64,000 nt of DNA from Corbicula japonica (taxonomy: Eukaryota > Mollusca > Bivalvia > Venerida > Cyrenidae), in contig JAZAYU010000012.1 in assembly GCA_038501625.1 (NCBI GenBank), positions 2,914,001-2,978,000 on the forward strand, in the 5' to 3' direction. Below the pieces are notes generated by a model. The model searched no databases. It saw only the letters and a list, made by a program, of their open reading frames with translations, and was not told where the DNA came from. Position numbers and translations under genes: made by a program. This document shows, piece by piece, positions 55,968 through 64,000 of this stretch; the stretch's first letter is position 1; each line of letters starts with the position of its first letter.

Positions 55968-56353
55968 AGAAATTTTAAGCATACAACTAACTACATTTAT
56001 CACCTTTCGCCAGAAATCTTAATTAAATCTGCTGTAAGAAACGTTTCTTAAAAACTATGTTTTCGAAAATATTTACTTGCAAAGGCTGCAATTAACCTGT
56101 TAAACTGCGGAGGACAAAGTAGTTTTCAGGTGGTTTCAGTCATTTGACAAGCCCTACAGAACCTTTATATTCTCCTTAAACGCTTTTGGTTAGTATGAAT
56201 TCCTGTTACACATGAAAAAAATACAGATTACTGTTTGAACATTTTTTACTTAAACATGAAAAAGAAATAGAATTCTAAAATAAGATTAAAAAGAAAATAA
56301 GCAAAAATATTGTCAGTAAATAAAATTATATTTAAATATTTCAGAGTTCTTAC

Positions 56354-56409
56354 CCTTCTGCGGGACAACTTGGACATCTAAAATTATCAAGTTTTATCCA
56401 CTTAACCAT
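56354..56409 (-). CDS. 110-aa Cys-rich small protein, exon 1 (start)
   Basis: The minus-strand ATG at 56409-56407 (context caataATGg) opens 18 codons plus two bases to a donor AAGG|GTAAGA. It encodes MVKWIKLDNFRCPSCPAE, with the CPSC knuckle forming the first half of a possible zinc ribbon. An alternative acceptor (AATTTTAG, just before TGTCCA) also lies in this exon, so an upstream start with a shorter internal exon is possible. The total coding length with exons 2 and 3 is 333 bp, a perfect multiple of three. Confidence 0.65.
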
Positions 56410-57241
56410 TATTGTTGTTTCTTCTTAATTTTATAAACTGCGTATTTAGTTTATATATATTAAGGTTCTTTTATCGACGTATCGCTTGTTGACCCAAATT
56501 TAACTTTTTCAAGATGATGAACCATGGCACATACCCCAATTCGATGGATACAATTCAATTCAATTCGGTTACGGCCAATTAAGTATAATGATAATATATT
56601 CAGAAATATACTATCGTTAAATACACGAGAAGGAGTTACAGAAAATATTGATCTAAGGTAAGTTATTGAGATGTTTTTTATAACCGGAATAGTCAGAGGT
56701 TTAAGTATTATTTCTTTACTCCATGTATTTTCTATTATTAAGCATTATTTAAATAGTTTATCTAAACAGGTGTATAAGTCTTTGTTCAGTTTTGTTATTC
56801 ATACTGGAGACTTATCATAGCTTCGTTTTAGCAAATATATTTCTTGGTTTATCATTTTTTATTGAAGGTAGATTTGGAAAAAAAACTCCTTTATCAAAAT
56901 TACTTTTATCAAATTATAGTACGAAGACATATTGTATGGAATGCAATAAGTTTTATTTCTATCTTGTCTTTCTATTCAATGGTAGGAAAGATAACTATGT
57001 ACTGCATTCTTAACTTCTTAAATTAATAGGAAAAGGACTACAGACAAAATGTAAACTAAATAAGACATACCGGTAAGCCAGAAATTGCCGTCTGATACAT
57101 TCACAGAATCGCATTCAGGCAATTTCCATCTCAATCGGTTATTATTTAGCAAACACTTCTCTTCTATTCAGGTTCGTCAAATTCAGGTGTCAAAACCAAT
57201 AACTTTGGTAAAAATTTCCGTATGTGCGGCTTAATATTTTC
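56410..57241. other. Region upstream of the 110-aa gene
   Basis: It should hold its promoter (minus strand). I could not identify a TATA box or initiator with confidence. No repeats are recognised. Confidence 0.35.
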
Positions 57242-57322
57242 ATGCATCCGCTGCATATATCTCTTAAAATCAAGTTGCCGCAACTTTTACCTCCGAAAGA
57301 GGTTGTAGATATTGTTTACCTG
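57242..57322 (+). CDS. Candidate first exon, unassigned
   Basis: An ATG at 57242 opens MHPLHISLKIKLPQLLPPKE then VVDIVYL and ends exactly at a consensus donor CTG|GTAAGT (phase 0). It would be transcribed away from the 110-aa gene. No second exon was found and the LINE begins about 330 bp downstream, so it may be chance. Confidence 0.3.
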
Positions 57323-57664
57323 GTAAGTTTTTTTAAACTTCTCGAGCAAAAAACATAATTAATATTTCATTTATGAAAAAATGGATTACCAACAATGCGT
57401 TCAATGACAAACACTGGACAAGCATCAATTATTACTATGGCAATATGATAATAAGGATGTTGGTCAAGCAGCAGTTTTGGGAAAAGAAGTACTAATAACA
57501 AACAGTGTGTTGTTGTTGTTTGATTTTGTTCAATGTTTCTGTTTTTTTATCGGTCTGTCTTTCTAGTTTCCCCCTTTCTATCCACATTAAACTAGTGTCT
57601 CTGGTGTTACTTTCCTTCCTCGCTATTTCTCTCCTTCTCATGTTGTCATGAGGATAGTTGCGCA

Positions 57665-57813
57665 TGCGCCGAATATGGCGGTTGAAAAATTTTCTGTTCG
57701 AAATATTTAAGAATTTTTAAGGAAAACTGGAGAATTTTGTAACTAAAAATGACAGTAAACACGGAGAATTGTTGGAATTTATGTGTATCTAAGTGGACGT
57801 TATATTAAATGTG
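57665..57813 (+). promoter_or_regulatory. LINE 5' leader with NRF1- and YY1-like sites
   Basis: TGCGCATGCGCCG is followed directly by AATATGGCGG. The reverse complement of the second is CCGCCATATT, an exact fit to the YY1 consensus CCGCCATNTT. The first fits the NRF1 consensus except at its last base. Mammalian L1 elements also place a YY1 site at the 5' end of their internal promoter, so this probably drives the downstream LINE. The true 5' end was not located precisely. Confidence 0.6.
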
Positions 57814-58566
57814 ATGAAACCGAAACGTAAGTTAGAAAATATATCACCACCTGTTGATAACAAAGGACCTAAACGGCAACAAAAGATGTCTTCAAATAAA
57901 CAATCCCTTTCAAGCCAATCGAGTCAGTCACAGTCTCAACCTGTACTTCAGAATGCCCAAAATATGCAGCAGACGCCACAGACACCCCAGTTCTTTTATC
58001 CAAACGTAATTCAAGGACAACAATATATGTCACCACCCTTGTATAATCAGCTGTTGAACATGAATCCTAGTACAGGTGCACCTGTCCAATTGTCTCAGTC
58101 TCAATCCCAACAAAGTGATATTTTACAGTCAGTGTTGGATAGACTTGAGAAAATTGATAGTAAACTTGGTCACCTTAGCAAAATTGAATCAAAGGTGGAT
58201 GCCATTAACCAGAGGCTGAACTCTATGGATTATAAGATTGCGGAAATAGAAAAGAGTCAAAACTTTCTGTGTGAGCAGTACGACAGCATAAATTTAATAA
58301 CAAACTCAAATAAAGTCAGTGTTGAAAATCTCAAAGAGGATGTAAGTAAATTAGCTGCTGAGAATGTGGCACTAAGACAAAAAAATGAAAGTCTTGCAGA
58401 TGATGTTATTGACATGAAGTGTAGGTCGATGAAGGACAACTTGTTGTTCTTCGGCATTCCAGAAGGCACATCTCAGATCCCGGGAAGGAGGTTTGTTCCC
58501 TCTTCTTCTGGCAGTGTTCCTGGTGAAGATAACCCTGAAAATGAAATAGTGGAACATGGATTATGA
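57814..58566 (+). CDS. LINE ORF1, first frame (coiled-coil part)
   Basis: The first ATG after an in-frame stop (57790-57792) is at 57814. The 250-codon frame has a basic start (MKPKRK), a Gln/Ser-rich segment, then a coiled coil from about residue 105 to 205 (LDRLEKIDSKLGHLSKIESK, VENLKEDVSKLAAENVALRQ). It ends with CRSMKDNLLFFGIPEG, the entry to the L1-type ORF1p RNA-binding domain. The frame stops at TGA 58564-58566, which overlaps the ATG (58563) of the next frame. ORF1p normally binds the element RNA as a trimer. The split is either a frameshift in this copy or a stop/restart design. Confidence 0.85.
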   Translation: MKPKRKLENISPPVDNKGPKRQQKMSSNKQSLSSQSSQSQSQPVLQNAQNMQQTPQTPQFFYPNVIQGQQYMSPPLYNQLLNMNPSTGAPVQLSQSQSQQSDILQSVLDRLEKIDSKLGHLSKIESKVDAINQRLNSMDYKIAEIEKSQNFLCEQYDSINLITNSNKVSVENLKEDVSKLAAENVALRQKNESLADDVIDMKCRSMKDNLLFFGIPEGTSQIPGRRFVPSSSGSVPGEDNPENEIVEHGL

Positions 58567-59054
58567 ATTTATGTGAACCTATGAATGAACAAATAAGTGA
58601 ACATAGTAACCAGGATGAAACCTTGCTAAAAACATCAAGTGCTCCTTTGCAATCATACAGTTCAGTTGCAGCAGGTGAGGAAAATTGCAAATCTAAAGTA
58701 CATGATTTCTGTAATAAAATCCTTAGAATACCTGAACCTGAGAAATCTGTTAACATTATAGTTGCACATAGAATCGGTAGATATGTTCCAGGAAAGATAA
58801 GACCCATAGTAGCAAGACTAGAACCTGACTCTAAAATGAAATTAAAAAGTGTGCTGAAATACACCAAGTTCAAAGAAACACCGTATAATGTTTCGGACCA
58901 ATATCCTCAAGAAGTTAAAGACAAGCGTAAAGCCTTGATTCCTGATCTAGTTAAAGCGAGAAACGAAGGCAAAACAGCATTTCTTCGACGAGACAAGCTG
59001 ATCATACAGGAAAATCGGTATAATCCCCATCGTGTAAATGAAAACAAAGACTAG
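58563..59054 (+). CDS. LINE ORF1, second frame (C-terminal domain)
   Basis: The frame starts at the ATG inside ATGA (58563) and runs 163 codons. After a 40-residue linker it has VHDFCNKILRIPEPEKSVNI, IVAHRIGRYVPGKIRPIVAR, VSDQYPQEVKDKRKALIPDL and a terminal DKLII. These match the RNA-recognition and C-terminal domains of L1-type ORF1p (AHRIG; RPI; P.EV..KRK.L.P.L). It ends in KD then TAG (59052-59054), and ORF2 continues in the same frame immediately after. Confidence 0.85.
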   Translation: MNLCEPMNEQISEHSNQDETLLKTSSAPLQSYSSVAAGEENCKSKVHDFCNKILRIPEPEKSVNIIVAHRIGRYVPGKIRPIVARLEPDSKMKLKSVLKYTKFKETPYNVSDQYPQEVKDKRKALIPDLVKARNEGKTAFLRRDKLIIQENRYNPHRVNENKD

Positions 59055-62000
59055 GACACAGGAGAAAATCATGTACTCTCTGTTCTATCTTGGAACGTTG
59101 AAGGACTGAAAAAGTGTCTTGAAGACTCAGACTTTGTAAACTATGTAACAAAATTTGATATATTGTTTTTCAGCGAAACATGGGAAAGACATTCATCTAA
59201 CTTTGAAATTGAGGGGTATATAAAATGTTCTATGCCTAGAAAATCTAGTTTAAATTCTAGAAGAGGTCATGGAGGTGTATGTTTGTTTTACAAAAATAAT
59301 TTTCAAAAAGGTATTGATATTGTAAATACAAATGAAAATGGATTTATTTGTGCAAAATTATCAAAATCTCATTTTGGGTTTGAAAAAGACCTCTATATTT
59401 GTTGTATGTACATTCCACCAAGCAACTCTCCTTATTATAACATACCTGAAGTGGATCTGTTTGAATTTCTTGAACATGAAGTAAGAGTATATTCTGACCT
59501 TGGACATGTTACTGTCTTAGGTGATCTCAATGCTAGATGCGGTGAGCAATCTGATGAAATCTTAAATACTGCTGATTTTTATCATTTTATTGATGTATTA
59601 GACCAAAATGACAATGGTACCTGTAATGAAATACCACAAAGGTTCACAATGGATAAACATGTTAATAGCTCTGGCAAAAAATTACTTGATTTGTGTAGAA
59701 GTAGCAATATTAAAATAGTAAATGGGCGCATGGGGGTGGATGCAGGGATTGGGAGCTTTACTTTTATGTCAAATCTAGGCAATAGTCTAATTGACTATGT
59801 AATCTGTTCATGTGAATTATTCAAACTAATAAATAATTTTGAAGTTCATGAACTCCAAACATGTTCCACCCATGCCCCAATTGCTGTTACATTTAACATT
59901 AATTCTAGTTTTGATATTAATTGTAGTGCTAATTTAAAATTAAATGAAAAATTAGGTTGGAATAATGAAGATGTTCCAGAGTTTAGAGAAATTATTAGAA
60001 ATGAGTTAGACAATATTAATAACACTGTTGATAAAATTGTTTCATTAGAAATAAATATGGATGAAGGAGTGTTAGCAATATCCAATTTATTGTATCAAAA
60101 ATCATTCGAAATCTTTGGTAAACCAGCATCAAATAAAAAAACTTTTAACAGAAAGTTCCAAAGCCCATGGTTTAACCATGATTGTGAAAATGCTAGAAAA
60201 GAATTTTCCTCGGCCACACGTGCATATAGAAATAATAATAATAATCTGAATAACAGAAATATTTTAATAGCAGCTAGAAAAAAATATAGAAATATTAAAA
60301 GGAAGGCTGAATTTAAATTTAAACGGAAGGAGAAAGATAAACTTCAATTTTTGGCAAAAAAAGAGCCTCAAAAATTTTGGCAAGAAATAAAAAAATTAAA
60401 GAAAAAGAAAAATAAGGAAGGAAATATAAGTTTAGAGGAATTTCATGATCACTTTAAAAATCTATTCTGCTCAGATGAAATTTTTTGTAATAATGACGTT
60501 GAGGAAGAGTTATCAAATAATATAAACCCAAATTTAGTTGAACAATTAGACATTGCTTATTCAATCGATGAAGTAAATGATGCAATTAACTCACTAAAAA
60601 CAGGTAAAAGTGGTGGTGATGATAAGCTAATATCAGAAATTTTTATAAATTGTAGAGATATACTATCACCAACACTATGTAAATTGTTTAATTATATTTT
60701 TGAAAGTAACGCATATCCAGAGTCATGGACAAGAGGCATAATTGTTCCGGTACCAAAAAAGGGTAATTTAAATGAAGTCAATAATTACAGGGGTATCACT
60801 CTTACAAGTATATTCTCTAAAATATTTTCAATAATGATTGATAATAGACTTAGAAAATGGGCAGAGGTAAATAATTTATTATCAGATTATCAATTTGGTT
60901 TCAGGAAAGGGAGAAGTACAGTAGACTGTATATTTGTATTGAGTTCTATAATTAAACAAGTCATTATAAAAGAAAACCGCTCCTTATATTGTGCCTTTGT
61001 TGACTTTCGAAAAGCGTTCGATTTAGTGTATAGAGATGGCATCTGGCTGAAGTTATTAAGAACGGGCTGTTCAACTAAAATCGTAAAAATGCTTCAAACA
61101 ATGTATGATCAAGTAAAATCATGTGTAAAAGTTAATGGAGAAAAAAGTAATTATTTCAGTAGTTTTATGGGAGTCAAACAGGGTGAGCCACTATCCCCTC
61201 TGTTGTTCATTTTCTTTATTAACGATATGTATAATTGTTTATATGATCCGAATATTGAAATGTTTACTTTAGATGATATTAAGATTTTTATGTTATTGTT
61301 TGCTGATGATACTGTTTTATTTTCATATACAAAAGAAGGTTTACAGATATTGCTTAATAAATTGTATAGTTATTGTAATGCATGGGGTGTAAGTGTAAAC
61401 ACCGACAAAACAGTTGTAATGGTATGTAAAAAAGGTAATGTTCCATCAAGTAGTACAGAAATTTTATTTAATGGAATAAAGTTAAATGTTGTTGAAAAGT
61501 TTACATATTTAGGTGTAACTATTTCTTCAAATGGATGTTTTAATCAAGCACAGCTATCATTGTCTAAACAAGCATTAAAAGCATTGTTTTCATTAAATTC
61601 ACTGTTTGATATTGTGCCATTACACATAAATGAAAAGTTGAAATTGTTTGATTCAATGGTATTACCAATATTATTTTATGGGTCCGAGGTGTGGGGCTTT
61701 CACAAAGCTCGCGACATCGAGAAAGTATACTTGAAATTCCTTAAACAAATTTTGAATGTACGGCAACAAACCATTGGAACTGCAGTATATGGTGAACTTG
61801 GTTTGTTCCCACTACATGTTTGCAGAAAGGTTAGAATTTTGAAATATTGGTACAAAATATTGAAAAAACCTAATTCACTTTTGTATAAGTTATTTTTCAT
61901 GAAAAATATACATGGAAATTTTGTCAATGAATATGCAATTAATGTAAAATCTCTATTAGAAAATTTAGGGTTTGGCTTTATGTTCAATACTGATGAAATC

Positions 62001-62210
62001 TCAATTGCACAATTAAACATTTTAACTCAAAGAGTATATGACCAATACATACAACACTGGTTCAATGAAATTGAAGCGGCAAGTAAACTTGAAGCATATA
62101 AATTGTTTAAAGATACATTTACCTGTGAAAAATATTTAAATTGTATTGAGAACTTAAAACATAGAACAGCATTTACAAGATTTAGATGTTCAGCTCATAA
62201 ACTTGATTGA
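59055..62210 (+). CDS. LINE ORF2: AP endonuclease and reverse transcriptase
   Basis: The frame is open from the codon after the ORF1 stop, with no ATG before the endonuclease begins. Endonuclease blocks in order: VLSWNVEGL (Asn), FFSETW (Glu), VLGDLNAR (Asp/Asn), SLIDYVICS and STHAPIAVTF (His). Reverse transcriptase blocks: NNYRGITLTSIFSKIF, SDYQFGFRKGRSTVDCIF, AFVDFRKAFDLVYRDGIW, GVKQGEPLSPLLFIFFINDM, LLFADDTVLF (catalytic FADD) and FTYLGVTISSNG. All catalytic residues appear intact. The frame ends at TGA 62208-62210 just before the zinc motif, where an indel has shifted the frame. Confidence 0.92.
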   Translation, partial: DTGENHVLSVLSWNVEGLKKCLEDSDFVNYVTKFDILFFSETWERHSSNFEIEGYIKCSMPRKSSLNSRRGHGGVCLFYKNNFQKGIDIVNTNENGFICAKLSKSHFGFEKDLYICCMYIPPSNSPYYNIPEVDLFEFLEHEVRVYSDLGHVTVLGDLNARCGEQSDEILNTADFYHFIDVLDQNDNGTCNEIPQRFTMDKHVNSSGKKLLDLCRSSNIKIVNGRMGVDAGIGSFTFMSNLGNSLIDYVICSCELFKLINNFEVHELQTCSTHAPIAVTFNINSSFDINCSANLKLNEKLGWNNEDVPEFREIIRNELDNINNTVDKIVSLEINMDEGVLAISNLLYQKSFEIFGKPASNKKTFNRKFQSPWFNHDCENARKEFSSATRAYRNNNNNLNNRNILIAARKKYRNIKRKAEFKFKRKEKDKLQFLAKKEPQKFWQEIKKLKKKKNKEGNISLEEFHDHFKNLFCSDEIFCNNDVEEELSNNINPNLVEQLDIAYSIDEVNDAINSLKTGKSGGDDKLISEIFINCRDILSPTLCKLFNYIFESNAYPESWTRGIIVPVPKKGNLNEVNNYRGITLTSIFSKIFSIMIDNRLRKWAEVNNLLSDYQFGFRKGRSTVDCIFVLSSIIKQVIIKENRSLYCAFVDFRKAFDLVYRDGIWLKLLRTGCSTKIVKMLQTMYDQVKSCVKVNGEKSNYFSSFMGVKQGEPLSPLLFIFFINDMYNCLYDPNIEMFTLDDIKIFMLLFADDTVLFSYTKEGLQILLNKLYSYCNAWGVSVNTDKTVVMVCKKGNVPSSSTEILFNGIKLNVVEKFTYLGVTISSNGCFNQAQLSLSKQALKALFSLNSLFDIVPLHINEKLKLFDSMVLPILFYGSEVWGFHKARDIEKVYLKFLKQILNVRQQTIGTAVYGELGLFPLHVCRKVRILKYWYKILKKPNSLLYKLFFMKNIHGNFVNEYAINVKSLLENLGFGFMFNTDEISIAQLNILTQRVYDQYIQHWFNEIEAASKLEAYKLFKDTFTCEKYLNCIENLKHRTAFTRFRCSAHKLD

Positions 62211-62478
62211 AGAAGGGAGATATAGAAATATTACTAGAGATGAACGAATCTGTAGAATGTGTAATATGAATATTGTAGAATCAGAGTATCATTTTTTACT
62301 GGTTTGTCCCTTTTACAGGGAATTAAGAAATTCTAACTTACCTCGGTACTATTGTTCATGGCCATCAATTCAAAAATTTTCTTCACTAATGAAAACAAAA
62401 AAAAAAGGACTATTGATTAGAATTGCGAAATTCATCTACCTAGCTAATTTGGCCAGAGAAAACAACCTAAATCAATAA
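62203..62478 (+). CDS. LINE ORF2 C-terminal zinc motif (shifted frame)
   Basis: The reading continues one frame over from about 62195 as LIEEGRYRNITRDERICRMC then NMNIVESEYHFLLVCPFYRE and ends at TAA 62476-62478. CxxC...H...C is the standard last domain of this ORF2 type. The junction SAHKL/LIEEGRY is what an unshifted protein would have, so a 1- or 2-base indel near 62195-62205 disables this copy unless bypassed. Confidence 0.85.
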   Translation: MIEEGRYRNITRDERICRMCNMNIVESEYHFLLVCPFYRELRNSNLPRYYCSWPSIQKFSSLMKTKKKGLLIRIAKFIYLANLARENNLNQ

Positions 62479-63013
62479 ATATGTAAGCAGTATGGTCACT
62501 TAAATTCAATTTTGCTTATTTGTTAATGTTGCTTTAAAAAAAATTGATATTTCATTTACAAATTGACAGAGCGTTATAAAATATTGAATAGTCAGTATTT
62601 TGTACATCTATTATTATTTATTTTCTGTAGAATATTAAAATTGACAATCCAGATCAGTTGTTAGATGATCTGGATCTAAACTGTGATTTTATGACTAAGT
62701 TACTAAGGATAATAATTAATTAACATTCCCTAAGTAGCTAATGTTAAACAGTATCAGAGTCATACCTTTATATGCCAATTGTTGATTATTAGTGTTATTT
62801 TCTTTTTTATATAAATAGGTTTATTTTCTTTTTTATGTAAATATGAAATAGACATCTGTTAATTGTGTGGAAGAGTGCTAGATAAAATCTGGGTCAAGTC
62901 AAGGGATGTAACCAAGGCATAACTTTTAAATTCATAAAAGCAGAGTTATTACTGATATAAATAGACTGGACAAATACTACCGGTATACTGAACTATCATA
63001 CCATATAACATAC
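62479..63013. other. LINE 3' UTR and flank
   Basis: The 3' UTR probably ends near 62550-62640, but no poly(A), TTCTG tail or target duplication could be fixed. A fragment of the TTAACCC MITE core (aatccagatcagttg, gatctggatctaaactgtg) is at 62648-62685. Confidence 0.4.
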
Positions 63014-63119
63014 CGAATATAACTGTTTTCTATTCTTCATCTTCAATGGAAGTCTCATGGCAAACTGAATGTCATTAATTATTGATTGTGTGATCTGCTG
63101 TCCAAATTCATCACTGTCA
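63014..63119 (-). CDS. Candidate internal exon, unassigned
   Basis: A 106-bp minus-strand exon with acceptor GTCTTTCAG and donor TCG|GTATGT, phase 2 in and phase 0 out. It encodes DSDEFGQQITQSIINDIQFA then MRLPLKMKNRKQLYS. Both splice signals are strong and the frame is clean with good amino-acid composition, so I think it is real. I do not recognise the family, and no neighbouring exon was found in the window. Confidence 0.5.
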
Positions 63120-63270
63120 CTGAAAGACAAATAATATTCCACAAAGAATCGAATTCATATTAAATATATATTAGTGTAACTTTATAAATTAACTATCTGA
63201 ATGATATTATCTGTTACCACTCAAAAATCTTATTTTCCATTTTGAAATTATCACTGATTATGATGAATTG

Positions 63271-63702
63271 TATGTTCTTGCATACCAGATCAGGTCATCC
63301 GGTGTTTTCACCCGTGTAGGAAATTTCGATCCTACACCCCCCCCCCCCCCCCCCCCCCCCCGTGTAGAATGAGTCACGTGAGTGACGTCACGTCTTCAAG
63401 TATCTGACGTAATATATTCAAGTTAGTGACGTCATTGTAAAAAAAGGTTTACGTAAATGTCAATATTTGAACATAAGGAAAATAAATTAGTTTGTCTACA
63501 TACACAGAAATGTTATAAATAAAAAATAGGTAAGCAAGAAAAAGTATCTTGCACGAGACATTCGGTAAAGATAGAAAAATCTGTCACCTCGGATGAGCTG
63601 TTTTGGCGGGAACTCGGCAGAGCCTCGTTCCCGCAAAACAGTTAACCCTCGGTGACAGATTTTTCCATCTTCACCTCACACTCATGCATGATACTTATAA
63701 TA
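63271..63702. mobile_element. Poly-G hairpin element, copy B (inverted)
   Basis: Reverse-complement relative of 29682-30047. It has a 25-C run (63337-63361) between GTGTAGG- and GTGTAGAA-side repeats, then TGAGTCACGTGAGTGACGTC. A long hairpin follows: arm 63568-63613 pairs with arm 63627-63671 (gatagaaaaatctgtcacc and ggtgacagatttttccatc) around a 13-bp loop. Ends resemble each other loosely (tatgttcttgcatacc and catgcatgatacttataat). No ORF is present. Confidence 0.82.
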
Positions 63703-64000
63703 CATCAGTGCAGACTAATTATAATCGAAAATGAAAGTAGGTTTATTTTACTATACAGAATCCAATGAAATGTTTGTGAAATGTTTTATTGTAATCTTGA
63801 TAAATCGTGAACTAATTAATATACAAGAATCGTAAATAAAGTACTTATCTGACGTGCAACATCTCGGAATAAGGTCAGGGTCTGTAACCCGTGGAATATT
63901 CTGACGTAAATAAACCCGTCAGTGTAAGCACTTAGACGTAGCCTTGTATGAAGTAATCTTCGTATAACCAAACATATTCTGTTAAACGATCAAATAACAC

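Noticed and set aside
58406..58873. Minus-strand ORF of 155 codons within LINE ORF1
   Set aside because: Antisense shadow of ORF1; the plus strand shows clear L1-type ORF1p motifs.

Overview
The window is eukaryotic, AT-rich, intron-dominated and very repeat-dense. It contains spliced exons with canonical AG/GT borders, APE-type LINEs, a tRNA-derived SINE, many terminal-inverted-repeat (TIR) elements and long diverged tandem arrays. The repeat style and the sequence of a conserved transporter suggest a marine mollusc, most likely a bivalve. The bivalve assignment is from memory of similar repeats and was not tested.

Left part (1-18.6 kb): four minus-strand exons (11230 down to 1868) encode the first transmembrane part of an MFSD14/HIAT1-type major facilitator transporter; the rest lies off the left edge. 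Its introns are packed with a palindromic TTAA-flanked MITE family, an internally deleted hAT element, and a nested stack in which a MITE is split by a 3.3-kb TIR element that itself holds a 1.8-kb TIR element. The N- and C-terminal ends of a second hAT-type transposase lie at 17.6-18.6 kb.

Middle part (18.6-44 kb): mostly mobile DNA. It holds MULE-like elements with perfect 9-bp target duplications, a Harbinger-like element, SINEs, several more TTAA-flanked MITEs, an unusual element with a poly-G tract in a short inverted repeat, a 5'-truncated LINE, and tandem arrays at 42.3-44.0 kb. A few plus-strand exon candidates occur at 27.7-31.1 kb and 38.1 kb.

Right part (44-64 kb): three minus-strand exons at 56409-56354, 54751-54663 and 44352-44165 join in perfect phase into a complete 110-residue Cys-rich protein. 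I can name no family for it. Its 10.3-kb intron carries a CpG-rich palindromic minisatellite, two degenerate LINEs and foldback elements. To its right is a nearly full-length LINE (about 57.65-62.5 kb). Its endonuclease and reverse transcriptase motifs are intact and its 5' leader has YY1- and NRF1-like sites. A stop/start overlap splits ORF1, a single in-frame UAG separates ORF1 from an ORF2 with no early AUG, and a frameshift precedes the C-terminal zinc motif. A last minus-strand exon candidate and a second poly-G element end the window.
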